From Betaproteobacteria bacterium RIFCSPLOWO2_12_FULL_62_58 (lineage in GTDB: Bacteria > Pseudomonadota > Gammaproteobacteria > Burkholderiales > SG8-41): DNA of 64,000 nt. Position 1 is the stretch's first letter. Each line of letters begins with the position of its first letter. Both the position numbers and the translations under genes were made by a program. Of the stretch, positions 1 to 9,313 are shown one piece after another. The notes under the pieces are model-generated. The model saw nothing but the letters and a program-made list of their open reading frames with translations, was not told the origin of the DNA and ran no database searches. The DNA lies in contig MERI01000002.1 in the NCBI GenBank assembly GCA_001772005.1, positions 1-64,000 of the forward strand, written 5' to 3'.

Positions 1-2276
1 TCGTAGTGCTTGCCGCTTTGCTTTTCGATCTCCTTTAACGCGGCATCGAGCCCGCGCCCCGGGCGGTATGGCCGATGCGACGCCATCCCCTCGACCGTGT
101 CCGCAACCGCCAGGATGCGCGCCGCGAGAATGATGTCATCGCCTTTGACGCCGTTCGGGTAGCCGCTGCCGTCGATCCGCTCGTGATGCTGCAGGATGGT
201 CTGCGCGACCGGCCAGGGAAACTCGACCGACTTGAGGATGTCGTAGCCGAGCTGGACATGGGCCTTGATGATTTCGGTCTCCGCGGGAGTCAGCCGGCTG
301 GGCTTGCTCAGGATTTCCGCCGGCACCCCGATCTTGCCGATGTCGTGCACGTAACCGGTGATCCGCAAGCCCTTCACTTCCGCTTCACTCAGCCCGAGCT
401 CGGCGCCGATCGCCGCGGCAAATTCGCCGACGCGGCGTTCATGCCCCGAAGTGTAAGGATCCCGTTGCTCGACCATGGTCGATACCGCCTCGACCGTGTG
501 GAACATCGATGCCTCGAGCTGGGCGAGCTGGCGCTGGATCTGCTCCTGCGCGCGCCGGCGCTCGGTAATGTCCTGCAGCATTCCGATGACCGCCGGCTTG
601 CCCTCGAACGCCGACCGGGTCGCATGCGCATCAATATCCACCGTCGAGCCGTCGCTGCGCCGGCCGCCGAAGTTGTATTGGATATTCCCGATCCTCGCCG
701 AGATCAGGTCGTCGATGAGGCGCGCGACGACCGGACGATCGCCGTCCACGACATGGCCGAGCAGTTCGGTGCCGATGATCTCCGACGGCGCCCGGCCGAA
801 GATCTCGGCCAGGCGCGGGTTCACGTAGGCGAACCGCCCGTCGACGATGATGTAGACGCCGGCGATCGACTGCTCGACCAGCGAGCGGAACTTGTATTCG
901 CTTTCCCGAAGCGCGGTCTCGGCCTGCTTGCGGTCGCGCTCGCGTTCGAAATTGTCCAGCGCGTACGAGACATCGGCGGCCATCTCCTCGAGCAGCTGCA
1001 CGATCTCGTCGTCGAAGAAATCCTCCTGATCCGAGTAGAGCGTAAGCACGCCGACCGGCTCGCCGCGGCAGCGCAGCGGAAACGTCGCCGCGGCGCGGAT
1101 TCCGGACCGCTCCGCGGCGTTGCGCCAGGGCGCGGTGGCGAAGTTGACCAGGAACTGGTTGGCAACGAAGACGCGGTTTTCGCGCAGCGCCGTGCCGGCC
1201 GGACCGCAACCCTCGGGCACGTCGGCATCCATGCTGACGAATATGGCGTCAAGATAGGCATTCAGCGAATCCGTTTTCGTGATCGCCACGATGTGACGGG
1301 TCGCGGCATCGGGTTGGCCGACCCACGCGCCAAGCAGGCCGCCGCTCTTGATCGCGATCTGGCAGATCGTGTTGTAGAGACCGCCGGCTTCCGTTGCGCG
1401 CACGATCGCCTCGTTGGTCAGCGACAAGGTCGTGTACAGCCGGGCAAGGCGTTCGGCGCGGCGTTCCTGCGCCACCCGTTTCGTGACGTCCTTCCTCACC
1501 GCGGCGTAATGCGTGATCTTGCCGCTGCCGGACTTGATCGGGAATATGGTCTCGTCCTCGTGATACAGCGAACCGTCCTTGCGCCGGTTGCTGAACCGTC
1601 CGGACCATACTTGCCCGGCGGTGATCGTCTGCCAGAGATTCCCGTAAAAGGCGCGGTCCTGAAAGCCGCTCTTCAGAATGCGCGGGTTTTGTCCGATGAC
1701 CTCGGCGCGCGTATATCCCGTGAACGACTCGAAGTAGGAATTGACGTAAACGATCCTGCCGTCGAGATCGGTGATGACGACGGATTCTCCGGCCTGCTCG
1801 ACTACCGCTGCCAGGCGTTCGCGCAATGTCTCCAGTTCGAAACGCCGCGTCACGTCCTGGACCACGGCGAGCAGGCCGCTCGATTGCCCCGCAGCGTCGA
1901 TCAGCGGCGCGTGTTGCCACTCGCAGGTGATCGTGCGGCCGTCCCTGGTCAGGCCCTCGCCGGTGCGCGTGACGGATCGACGATGGGCCGCCACTTCCGC
2001 CAGCACCCCGTCCATTTCAGGCTTGCACGGTTGCGGGACAATCAGACCATAGCCGCTTTTTCCGACGGCCTCATCCTTCGTGTAACCAAAGATCATCGTT
2101 GCCGCCGGGTTCCAATCGCGGATCGTGAAATCCGGATCGCTGACGATGCATCCGAGCGGCATGCATTCGAACCGGAGCTGCAGACGCTCGAGCAAGCGGT
2201 CACGGTCCTGCGTGAGGCCGGAGGCTTCTTCATTCGCGGCGCTGCGCCGCTGGTCACGACGCGGCCGGGCGTTCAT
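1..2276 (-). CDS. Multi-domain sensor PAS-PAS-GAF-PAS-HD-GYP (putative c-di-GMP phosphodiesterase), C-terminus cut by window edge
   Basis: Minus-strand reading from ATG at 2276 (MNARPRRDQRRS...) is open to the window edge. It contains PAS text (VVITDLDGRIVYVNSYFESFTGYTRAEVIGQNPRILKSGFQ), a GAF-like region and HD-GYP motifs (HERRVGEFA..., YVHDIGKIGVPAEILSKP, ILQHHERIDGSGYP). Absent from the ORF track because it has no stop inside the window. Confidence 0.9.
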   Translation of the reverse strand, partial: MNARPRRDQRRSAANEEASGLTQDRDRLLERLQLRFECMPLGCIVSDPDFTIRDWNPAATMIFGYTKDEAVGKSGYGLIVPQPCKPEMDGVLAEVAAHRRSVTRTGEGLTRDGRTITCEWQHAPLIDAAGQSSGLLAVVQDVTRRFELETLRERLAAVVEQAGESVVITDLDGRIVYVNSYFESFTGYTRAEVIGQNPRILKSGFQDRAFYGNLWQTITAGQVWSGRFSNRRKDGSLYHEDETIFPIKSGSGKITHYAAVRKDVTKRVAQERRAERLARLYTTLSLTNEAIVRATEAGGLYNTICQIAIKSGGLLGAWVGQPDAATRHIVAITKTDSLNAYLDAIFVSMDADVPEGCGPAGTALRENRVFVANQFLVNFATAPWRNAAERSGIRAAATFPLRCRGEPVGVLTLYSDQEDFFDDEIVQLLEEMAADVSYALDNFERERDRKQAETALRESEYKFRSLVEQSIAGVYIIVDGRFAYVNPRLAEIFGRAPSEIIGTELLGHVVDGDRPVVARLIDDLISARIGNIQYNFGGRRSDGSTVDIDAHATRSAFEGKPAVIGMLQDITERRRAQEQIQRQLAQLEASMFHTVEAVSTMVEQRDPYTSGHERRVGEFAAAIGAELGLSEAEVKGLRITGYVHDIGKIGVPAEILSKPSRLTPAETEIIKAHVQLGYDILKSVEFPWPVAQTILQHHERIDGSGYPNGVKGDDIILAARILAVADTVEGMASHRPYRPGRGLDAALKEIEKQSGKHY

Positions 2277-2745
2277 GTCAGGACGAGCCAAACCGTCATC
2301 GGGATGACGAAGCCGAGGCCATTGTCTGCTTCAAAAGCTGTCGCGGTTGCGGCACGATGAAGGCGGCGTAGCGCGGGCCGCAGACATCCACGCCTCGTGC
2401 CGACTGCGCAGCCGACGTTGAGTTTCACTGCGAACGAAACGCAAGGCGCGACCTGGGGCAATTCCGGACTCCGGTTGGAGCCTCCTCCGGCGGGTATTTT
2501 CTCCCCCGCCGTCGAACTGCGCAACCGGCCCATTGCGGATTCGTAGCTAAAGCGGACGTGCGCCAATGGCATTACGTCGAGCCTGTCACATGAAAACGGT
2601 TTGGGTGTAGAGTGCGTCCGGCGCACCCCCGCATCAGCGCGATGGCGTGCGACGCGCGCGCTGTGCGCCTTAAGATAGCGCCATGAGTGTACGTCCCTTT
2701 TAACCACCCCCGTTCAGCAACGGGTCGCCCAGAGGAGAAAAAGCA

Positions 2746-3489
2746 GTGACCTACGAATCCCTGTTTGCCGAGACCATCCTCATGCGCGGGCACCTGGGCG
2801 ACCAGATCGATGCCTACCTCGCGCGGCCATTCGGCGCCGGGCCGTATCCCGGCGTAGTCGTCATCCACCACATGCCCGGCTGGGACGGGCCGCACAAGGA
2901 AATCGGGCGCCGCTTCGCCCATCACGGCTACGTGACGATCGTGCCCAACCTGCAGTTCCGCGAGGGCAAGGCGACGCCGGAAGAGAACAGCGCCAGCATA
3001 CGCGCGGCCGGGGGCATGCCCGACGATCGCACGATGGGCGACGTGCAGGGCGCCATCGATTACCTGCGCACGCTGCCCTATCTGAGCGGCAAGGTGGGCG
3101 TCATCGGCTTTTGCTCCGGCGGCCGCCAGGCCTACCTCGCTGCCTGCACGCTACGCGGCATCGATGCCGTGATCGCCTGCTATGGCGGTGGCGTCGCCGC
3201 CAAGCCCGAGGAATTGACGCCGCGGCAGCCGGTCGCGCCTATCGATCTCACCAAGGACCTCCAGTGCCCGCTGCTCGGCCTGTTCGGCATCGAGGACACG
3301 CGCCCATCGCCGGAGGACGCAGCGAAGACCGAGGAAGCGCTGAAGCGCCATGGCAAGACCTACGAGTTTCACACCTACGAAAACGCCGGGCATGCGTTTT
3401 TCGCCGTGGACCGCCCGCAGTACCGCGTGCACGCGGCAATCGACGGGTGGAAGCGGGTCTTCGCCTGGTTCGGCAGGTATCTGCGCTGA
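2746..3489 (+). CDS. Dienelactone hydrolase family protein
   Basis: GTG start after AGAGGAG; FCSGGRQAYLAA nucleophile elbow, GHAFF histidine motif typical of DLH. Confidence 0.88.
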   Translation: MTYESLFAETILMRGHLGDQIDAYLARPFGAGPYPGVVVIHHMPGWDGPHKEIGRRFAHHGYVTIVPNLQFREGKATPEENSASIRAAGGMPDDRTMGDVQGAIDYLRTLPYLSGKVGVIGFCSGGRQAYLAACTLRGIDAVIACYGGGVAAKPEELTPRQPVAPIDLTKDLQCPLLGLFGIEDTRPSPEDAAKTEEALKRHGKTYEFHTYENAGHAFFAVDRPQYRVHAAIDGWKRVFAWFGRYLR

Positions 3490-3671
3490 CCGGTTGCAGG
3501 AGCGCCGGCGTTCTGGGGTCGTGGAGTCATCGGCTCGCCACGCATTGCGCTTAGCCCGGCGCCAGGAGAATTGCAAAAGAGGATGACGGATATGCGAATT
3601 CACCCCTGCTGGTCTTCATATTCGGCCGCTTCGAGTGGGTTTTCTTCCGAATTGTCGGCCGGGTTTGCGTA

Positions 3672-3705
3672 AGGAGTGTGTCGGAGCAAGATCCGACACA
3701 CTCCT
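3672..3705. repeat. Palindromic hairpin, variant of REP-like hairpin A
   Basis: aggagtgtgtcgga gcaaga tccgacacactcct; same plan as hairpins at 51.7 and 59.25 kb; sits immediately after the Bug gene stop so may also act as terminator. Confidence 0.65.
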
Positions 3706-3707
3706 AG

Positions 3708-4697
3708 TCACTCGACTTTCAGGCCGGCGTCCTGGATCACTTTGCGCCAACGGGGGACTTCGCGCGCGAGCTGCCGGCGCAGATCCTCGGGCGTTCCGGG
3801 GAGCGGCGTCGCGCCGAACTTGAGCAGGCGCTCGCGCACGTCGGGTGCGTTCACGATCGCGAGGATTTCGGCGTTCAGCTTCTTCACGATGTGCGGCGGC
3901 GTTTTCAGCGCGCAGTACATGCTGAACCAGCCGCCGGTATCGAAGCCATCCAGGGCGGGCAAGCCGGACTCCGCAAGAGACGGAACGCTCGGCAGGATGG
4001 GACTGCGCTTCGCGGTGGTCACCGCCAGCGCATGCACCGCGCCGCTCCCGACGTGCGGCGCCAGCACCAGGATATTGTCGACTGCGACCTGGATGCGCCC
4101 GCCGAGGAGGTCCGGCAGCATCGCCCCGGTGCCCTTGTACGGGACGAAGAGCATGTCGATGCCGACCAGGCGCTTGAACATCTCGGTGCTCAGGTGCTGC
4201 ACCGTGCCGGGTGTAGACGCTCCATAGGAGATCTTGCCGCTGCGCGGCTTCGCGTAGGTTATCAGCTCGGAGACGGTTTTCACCCCGATCGACGGGTGCG
4301 TGACCATGACGTAGGGCGAGGTCGCGACCAGCGCCAGGGGTTCGAGGTCGCGTTGCACATCGAACCTAGTTTCGGTGTACAGGCTGCCGACGATGCTGAT
4401 CGAGGAACCTGAGATCAACAGCGTGTAGCCGTCCGGCTGCGAGCTGCCAACGATCCTCGCGCCGATGATGCCGCTCGCACCCGGACGGTTGTCCACCACG
4501 ACCTGCTGTGCGAGGCGCTCCGAGAGCTTGTCCGCGAGCAGACGGCCGACGAGATCGGTGGCGCCGCCCGGCGTGAAACCGACGATCAGCCGGATCGGCC
4601 GCTGCGGGTAGTTCCCGCCCTGTACCGCCGCAGGTAACGGCGCAGACACGACCCCCAGGATGGCGGCCAGCAATACCCATATCCCATGCATAATCAT
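3708..4697 (-). CDS. Bug/TctC family tripartite tricarboxylate transporter substrate-binding protein
   Basis: Signal peptide then YPQRPIRLIVGFTPGGATDLVGR ... VPYKGTGAMLPDLLGG ... PSLAESGLPALDGF; ATG at 4697 with AAGGGC upstream. Confidence 0.93.
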   Translation of the reverse strand: MIMHGIWVLLAAILGVVSAPLPAAVQGGNYPQRPIRLIVGFTPGGATDLVGRLLADKLSERLAQQVVVDNRPGASGIIGARIVGSSQPDGYTLLISGSSISIVGSLYTETRFDVQRDLEPLALVATSPYVMVTHPSIGVKTVSELITYAKPRSGKISYGASTPGTVQHLSTEMFKRLVGIDMLFVPYKGTGAMLPDLLGGRIQVAVDNILVLAPHVGSGAVHALAVTTAKRSPILPSVPSLAESGLPALDGFDTGGWFSMYCALKTPPHIVKKLNAEILAIVNAPDVRERLLKFGATPLPGTPEDLRRQLAREVPRWRKVIQDAGLKVE

Positions 4698-4782
4698 CGT
4701 TTGCCCTTCCTTAGAGGAATTCTCAGACCAATGGCACTGCTTTAAGCGGAAATATGCGCACGACCACGGTTCAGAAAGTGTG

Positions 4783-4890
4783 TCGTTCCCGTGAAAACGG
4801 GAACCCATACGGCGCGTCATCTTGCGTGAACCATCCTATGGATTCCCGACTTCTCGGGAATGACAGCGCGTGTTGGGTCACCATTCCGTT
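4783..4890. repeat. Dispersed palindromic intergenic repeat (GTCGTTCCCGTGAAAACGGGAACCCATACGG ... GGATTCCCGACTTCTCGGGAATGACA)
   Basis: Same family seen at ~19.3, 45.5, 50.8 and 58.9 kb. Confidence 0.75.
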
Positions 4891-4921
4891 CAATCTGCCT
4901 CAAGGTAGTGCCATTGGATTC

Positions 4922-6018
4922 TCAGACCTGTCCATTCCAGGGCGTCCCGTCCTTGCACTGGATCGGCACGGTGACGTTCTCCGACGCCAGCCGCGTCTGC
5001 ACCGAAAGGCTGTGGGTGCCGGTCCCGCCCATCACCACGATCACGATGTCTTCGGGTTTGTCGGCGATCGGCACCCCGAAGTCCGGGTCAACATCGGCGT
5101 AGAGCTTCAGGATTTTCTTGCTGTAGTTCGTCAGATTGCCGCGCGGGATGCTGCCGAAAGGCAGCCGCCCGTATTCCCAGATGAAACGCTTCACCTCGGC
5201 CTTGCTGTAGCCGCCGTTTGCCAGCAGGCGCGCGTGCTGCGGGCAGAGGATCAACAGCGGTTGGCCTTCGCCGTTGGTATTGCGGTTGCCGACGTAGGGA
5301 ATGGAAAGGGCCAGGGTGCGCAGCAATTCCTTCGCGGTCTGGCTGCCGCCGTTGTCATCGATCATCGCGGCCGTACACGCTGGGATCAAGGTGACGGCGC
5401 TCGTCTGCGCCGCATGGCCTCTTTCGACGTGCAGCGATTCCCACGGGTTTTCCTCCTCGTTCTCCGCGATGCAATGCCCGAAGCGGGCGATATGCCCCTG
5501 GGTGTGGATGTTGATGGAGCCCGGCGTCCCGCCGACGTTCATCATGATCAACTGCAAGGCGCGTCCAATCGTGCTCGTGCTGCGCCAGCGGCTGCCCGTG
5601 TAGTTGTAGCCCCAGTTGAGGTCGATGGCCGCTCGGACCGGGCCATTGACGATGGGAAGCGGCGAGGTGTTGTGGGTCGACGTCTGCACCGCATCGAGAT
5701 TGAACTTGGGATCCGCGATCCCCCTGACGCACGCAAGCAGCACCGGCATGTACTCGGGCTTGCAGCCCGCCATGACGGCATTCGCGGCGATCTTCTCCAC
5801 CGTGGCCAACCCCTGTTTGGGCGCGAGCGTGCCGATCACGTCCGCGGCTTGCCATCCAAGCACGCGCTCGACATAGCCGGTCATCGCCGCCACGCGCGCC
5901 TGCGTGGGTGGCACGATCGGCAATCCGTCGGTCAGCTCATGGATGAGGAACCACTCGTTGATGGCTCCCACGAGTCCTCGAGTTCCAGGACGGGCGCCTC
6001 AGTCAGTGCGGCGATCAT
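4922..6018 (-). CDS. UGSC-linked partner protein with DGLPIVPPT / MAGCKPEYMP motifs; apparent 1-nt frameshift near 5972
   Basis: ORF 4922..5971 (MGAINEWFLIHELTDGLPIVPPT...) starts at an internal GTG. An ATG at 6018 overlaps the upstream selenoprotein stop (ATGA) and reads MIAALTEAPVLELEDS before leaving the frame, so the natural start is probably 6018. Homologous to the C-terminal part of 61761..63500. Confidence 0.75.
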
Positions 6019-6638
6019 GCGGCCTCCGTGCCCGGGGCCTTGCCGCGCTGCACGCGATTGCGCGCGGCAGGGTGAACGTAGTCCACCCTGGTGTGCGGCT
6101 CGAGCACGCCCTGCCCGGTCAGTTGTTCGACTATGATCGGATAAGCCGAGCGGGCAAGTTCCCGGACCTGCTCGGGCGTCAGATCGTTCAGCGGATGCGG
6201 AGTGACGACCAGCGGCAGGTCGTCAAGTTGAAGATTCCTTGCAGCGAGCCGCCCGTGCGTGAGAAACGCCGTCGAGACGATGGTCGACGTCGGGACGCCG
6301 CGCTTTTCGAGATATGCCGAGTCGTGGATACACCACGACGTGCAGCCGCCTCAGTCGCCCCAGGCATTGACCAGGCACTGCACCTTGCCGTCCAGTTCAT
6401 CGGCTATCAGCTTGCTGGAGGTGTAGTTCTTGCGCACCGAATGAGTCTGGATTTCCGTGTAATCCGCACGCATCATCTCCTCGATGTACTGAATGAAGAG
6501 GTTGGCGTTGGGCTTCATGTTGTCGATGAAGCCTATGGACTTCCCGTGCAGTGTATCGAGCCGCCGCGCGAGAGCGACGCGCTCGACCGCGCGCTGCCCG
6601 ACCGGGTTGACCAGTTTTACGGTGTGTTCTGCTGTCAT
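6015..6638 (-). CDS. UGSC-type selenoprotein (candidate), UGA at 6353-6351 read as Sec: ...CLVNAWGD-U-GGCTSWCIHDSAYLEKRGVPTSTIVSTAFLTHGRLAARNLQLDDLPLVVTPHPLNDLTPEQVRELARSAYPIIVEQLTGQGVLEPHTRVDYVHPAARNRVQRGKAPGTEAA*
   Basis: ATG at 6638 behind GAGGAG. The frame continues coherently for >100 codons after the TGA, the UGGCT motif sits exactly at the UGA, and a hairpin follows. The ORF track shows only the truncated 6351..6671 piece. Confidence 0.85.
6321..6339 (-). promoter_or_regulatory. Candidate bacterial SECIS hairpin (GTCGTGG-TGTAT-CCACGAC)
   Basis: Perfect 7-bp stem, 5-nt loop containing GU, loop begins 18 nt after the UGA. Confidence 0.72.
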
Positions 6639-6827
6639 GCCGATCTCCTCAGTGATGCGTTCCATCCCCACAAACAGCGCCCCCGCTGCTTACTCTATCC
6701 CTTTTCGCGCTGAGCATTCTTCTTTTCAATACCCGCTTGACGGGTACACTGAAAGCACGGAGCGGAACCTGAATAAAGAGTATCAGTGAGGGGCTGAAAA
6801 CATGCACTGGTGCCGCGTTTCTGAATG

Positions 6828-7550
6828 TCACTGACTGGCGATACCCACCTCTTTCACGATCTTGCCGTAGTGGGCCAGTTCCGAACGCACCAGGGCGGTA
6901 AATTCCTTGTTTGACAGGATGAGCGTCTCAATGCCGAGTGCCGTGAAGCGCTCCCTGGTTTCCGCCTCCGGCAGAATACTGGCGACTACATCCGCGAGCC
7001 GGCGCACGATGGGCGCGGGGGTTCCGGCCGGAACGAACGCGCCCCACCAGCTTTCGGAGACGAAGCCGGGCACGCCGGCCTCGAGCATGGTCGGCAACTC
7101 CGGCGCGAGCGGCGTGCGCTCCGGGCTGGTGCTGGCCAACGCGCGCAGCTTGCCGCTGCGCACGTGCGGATAGCCCACCGGCATGCTGGCGAACACCGCG
7201 TGAATCTGGGCGCCGAGCAAATCGTTGATCGACAGCCCCGTGCCCTTGTACGGGACGTGCAGCAGGTGCGCGTCACCCCGGAGCCGCAACAGCTCGCAGC
7301 CGAAATGCGCCGGGGTGCCCACGCCGCCCGAGCCGCAGATCAGCGCGTTCGGCTTCTTGCGGGCGAGCGCGAGAAACTCCTGCACGGTTTTCGCGGGCAG
7401 GTTCGGATGTACGACCAGCATCTGCGGTCCGCGCGCCAGCGAAGAAATCACGGCGAAGTCCTTCCGCGGGTCGTAGCCCACTCGCTTGAGGAGGTGGGGA
7501 TTGATCGCCATGTTGGACACGCTGCCGAGCAGCATGGTGTATCCATCTGC
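6828..7550 (-). pseudogene. Bug/TctC family protein lacking its N-terminal ~third
   Basis: Reading begins abruptly at ADGYTMLLGSVSNMAINPHLL next to the CoA-transferase stop; no signal peptide or PGG[GT]D motif; rest of Bug fold present (LHVPYKGTGLSINDLLGAQ). Confidence 0.8.
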
Positions 7551-7553
7551 CCC

Positions 7554-8948
7554 TTAATCCATTATTTTCACGTCGGGCCCTGCGGTGATCTCCATTTCGG
7601 TGAGTTCGAGCACCTCGCGGGGGGTGAACCCCGGCGCCACTTCATCGAGGACGAACCGCTTGCCGTCCCAACGCAACAGCGCCAGGTCGGTCACCACGTA
7701 ACTGACGCATCCTTTTCCCGTCACGGGATAGGTGCATTCGCGCCGCAGCTTCGGGCGGCCCTTGCTGTCGGTGTGCTCCATCACGATGATCAGGTCGCCT
7801 TTTCCCGAGAGCAGGTCCATCGCGCCGCCGATGCCGCCTCTCTTCGCGTCCGACGTGCTCCAGTTGGCGACGCTGCCGGACTGATCCACCTCATACGCGC
7901 CGAGGATCACGGTGTCGATTCTGCCACCGCGCGCCATCTCGAACGAGGTGACGCTGTCGAAGAATGACGCGCCGGGCGTCAGCGCCACGAACTGGCCCGC
8001 GGCGTTATAGATATCCGGATCGATCTCGTTTTCTTCCGAAACCATCCGGCCATAGCCGAGGACGCCGTTCTCCGCGTGAAGGATCACGTCACGGCCCTGG
8101 AGGTAGTTCGAAACCATCGTCGGAATGCCGACGCCGAGATTCACATAGGTGCCTTCCTTGACGAGCGCGGCGGCGCGCTTCGCGATGCCGGCCCGTGTCA
8201 GCGCCGGCTTGCCGTTGTAGAGGCGCGGCTTGTCCGAAGGCCGCCGTTCGGGCCGGCGCCACGCCTTGCCGTCGGTCACCTGCGTCGTTTTGACGACGCG
8301 CGATACGAAGATGCCCGGAAGGTCGACGAGCTCCGGCGGGATCGCGCCCGGCTCCACGATCTCGTCGACCTCGACGATGGCACAGCGCGCGGCCTTCGCG
8401 AAACTCGGATTGAAATTCTGGCTGCCGCCGCGGAACTGGACGTTGCCCAGGCGGTCGGCGCGATACCCCCGCAGCAAGGCGTAGTCCACGTGAATTGCAT
8501 ATTCGAGGACGTGCGGCTCGCCATTGAACTCGCGGATCTCCCTGCCTTCGGCGAGGGCGGTGCCGACGCTGGTCGGCGAGTAGAACGCCGGTATGCCGGC
8601 GCCGCCGGCGCGACAGCGTTCGACCAGTATGCCTTGCGGCACCAGCTCGACTTCCATCTCGCCTGCTGCGATCTGCGCCTCGCTCGCCGTGGGCGTGCCG
8701 GGACGCACGGAAAACGCGGCAACCAGTTTCTTCACCTGTTTGTTCTCGGCGAGGATCTGGCCGCGGGTGGCTCCCGGGTCGCCGAGGGAGTTGCAGACGA
8801 GGGTGAGTTGTTTGATTCCCTTTTCGCGCACCGCGAGTATCAGGCTGTTCGCGAAACGGTGCGCGACACCGAACCCTGCAATCGCGATCGTCGCTCCATC
8901 GGGGATGTCGGCGGTCGCGTGTTCCGGCGATGCAAAAACCTTGTCCAT
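7554..8948 (-). CDS. Fused alpha+beta 3-oxoacid (SCOT-type) CoA-transferase
   Basis: A-part ...PDGATIAIAGFGVAHRF...; B-part ...LGVGIPTMVSNYL...ILHAENGVLGYG... Confidence 0.88.
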   Translation of the reverse strand: MDKVFASPEHATADIPDGATIAIAGFGVAHRFANSLILAVREKGIKQLTLVCNSLGDPGATRGQILAENKQVKKLVAAFSVRPGTPTASEAQIAAGEMEVELVPQGILVERCRAGGAGIPAFYSPTSVGTALAEGREIREFNGEPHVLEYAIHVDYALLRGYRADRLGNVQFRGGSQNFNPSFAKAARCAIVEVDEIVEPGAIPPELVDLPGIFVSRVVKTTQVTDGKAWRRPERRPSDKPRLYNGKPALTRAGIAKRAAALVKEGTYVNLGVGIPTMVSNYLQGRDVILHAENGVLGYGRMVSEENEIDPDIYNAAGQFVALTPGASFFDSVTSFEMARGGRIDTVILGAYEVDQSGSVANWSTSDAKRGGIGGAMDLLSGKGDLIIVMEHTDSKGRPKLRRECTYPVTGKGCVSYVVTDLALLRWDGKRFVLDEVAPGFTPREVLELTEMEITAGPDVKIMD

Positions 8949-9005
8949 TACGGTTCTCCCAAATTTGAAGCCAAAACCTGTCTCAAAACGCCTTTTCTCA
9001 ACTAC

Positions 9006-9093
9006 AAATAGACAGGATTAACAGGATTAACAAGATTGAAATGCGGCCTTGGACCTAATCCTGTCAACCATGAAAATCCTGTCTATTCAGGTT
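9006..9093. repeat. Inverted repeat (AATAGACAGGATTAACAGGATTAACAAGATT ... TAATCCTGTCAACCATGAAAATCCTGTCTATT)
   Basis: Reverse-complementary arms flanking ~25 nt in the intergenic gap. Confidence 0.75.
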
Positions 9094-9313
9094 TTTGAGA
9101 TGCCTTCCACTATCTCTTGCCCGGGCATGCCCCCGGGTCTGAGCTTTCTACGGCGAATCATAACCGTTTTGCCGGGCTGCCCACATCGCCCGCGTGCAAA
9201 AGCCGCGCCGGCGCTTGACCGGCTTCGTCGGTCGAGCGCATGATTTTCCGCAACGCCCGTTGCATCGATACGCGTCAAAAAGAAACAAGTCGCGAAACCA
9301 GAGGAGGCGAATC

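Noticed and set aside
75-2360. 761-aa plus-strand ORF
   Set aside because: Antisense shadow of the PAS/GAF/HD-GYP gene in high-GC DNA; no coherent motifs, whereas the minus frame has clear domain signatures.
4754-6136. 460-aa plus-strand ORF
   Set aside because: Begins in a palindromic repeat and runs antisense to the UGSC partner gene.
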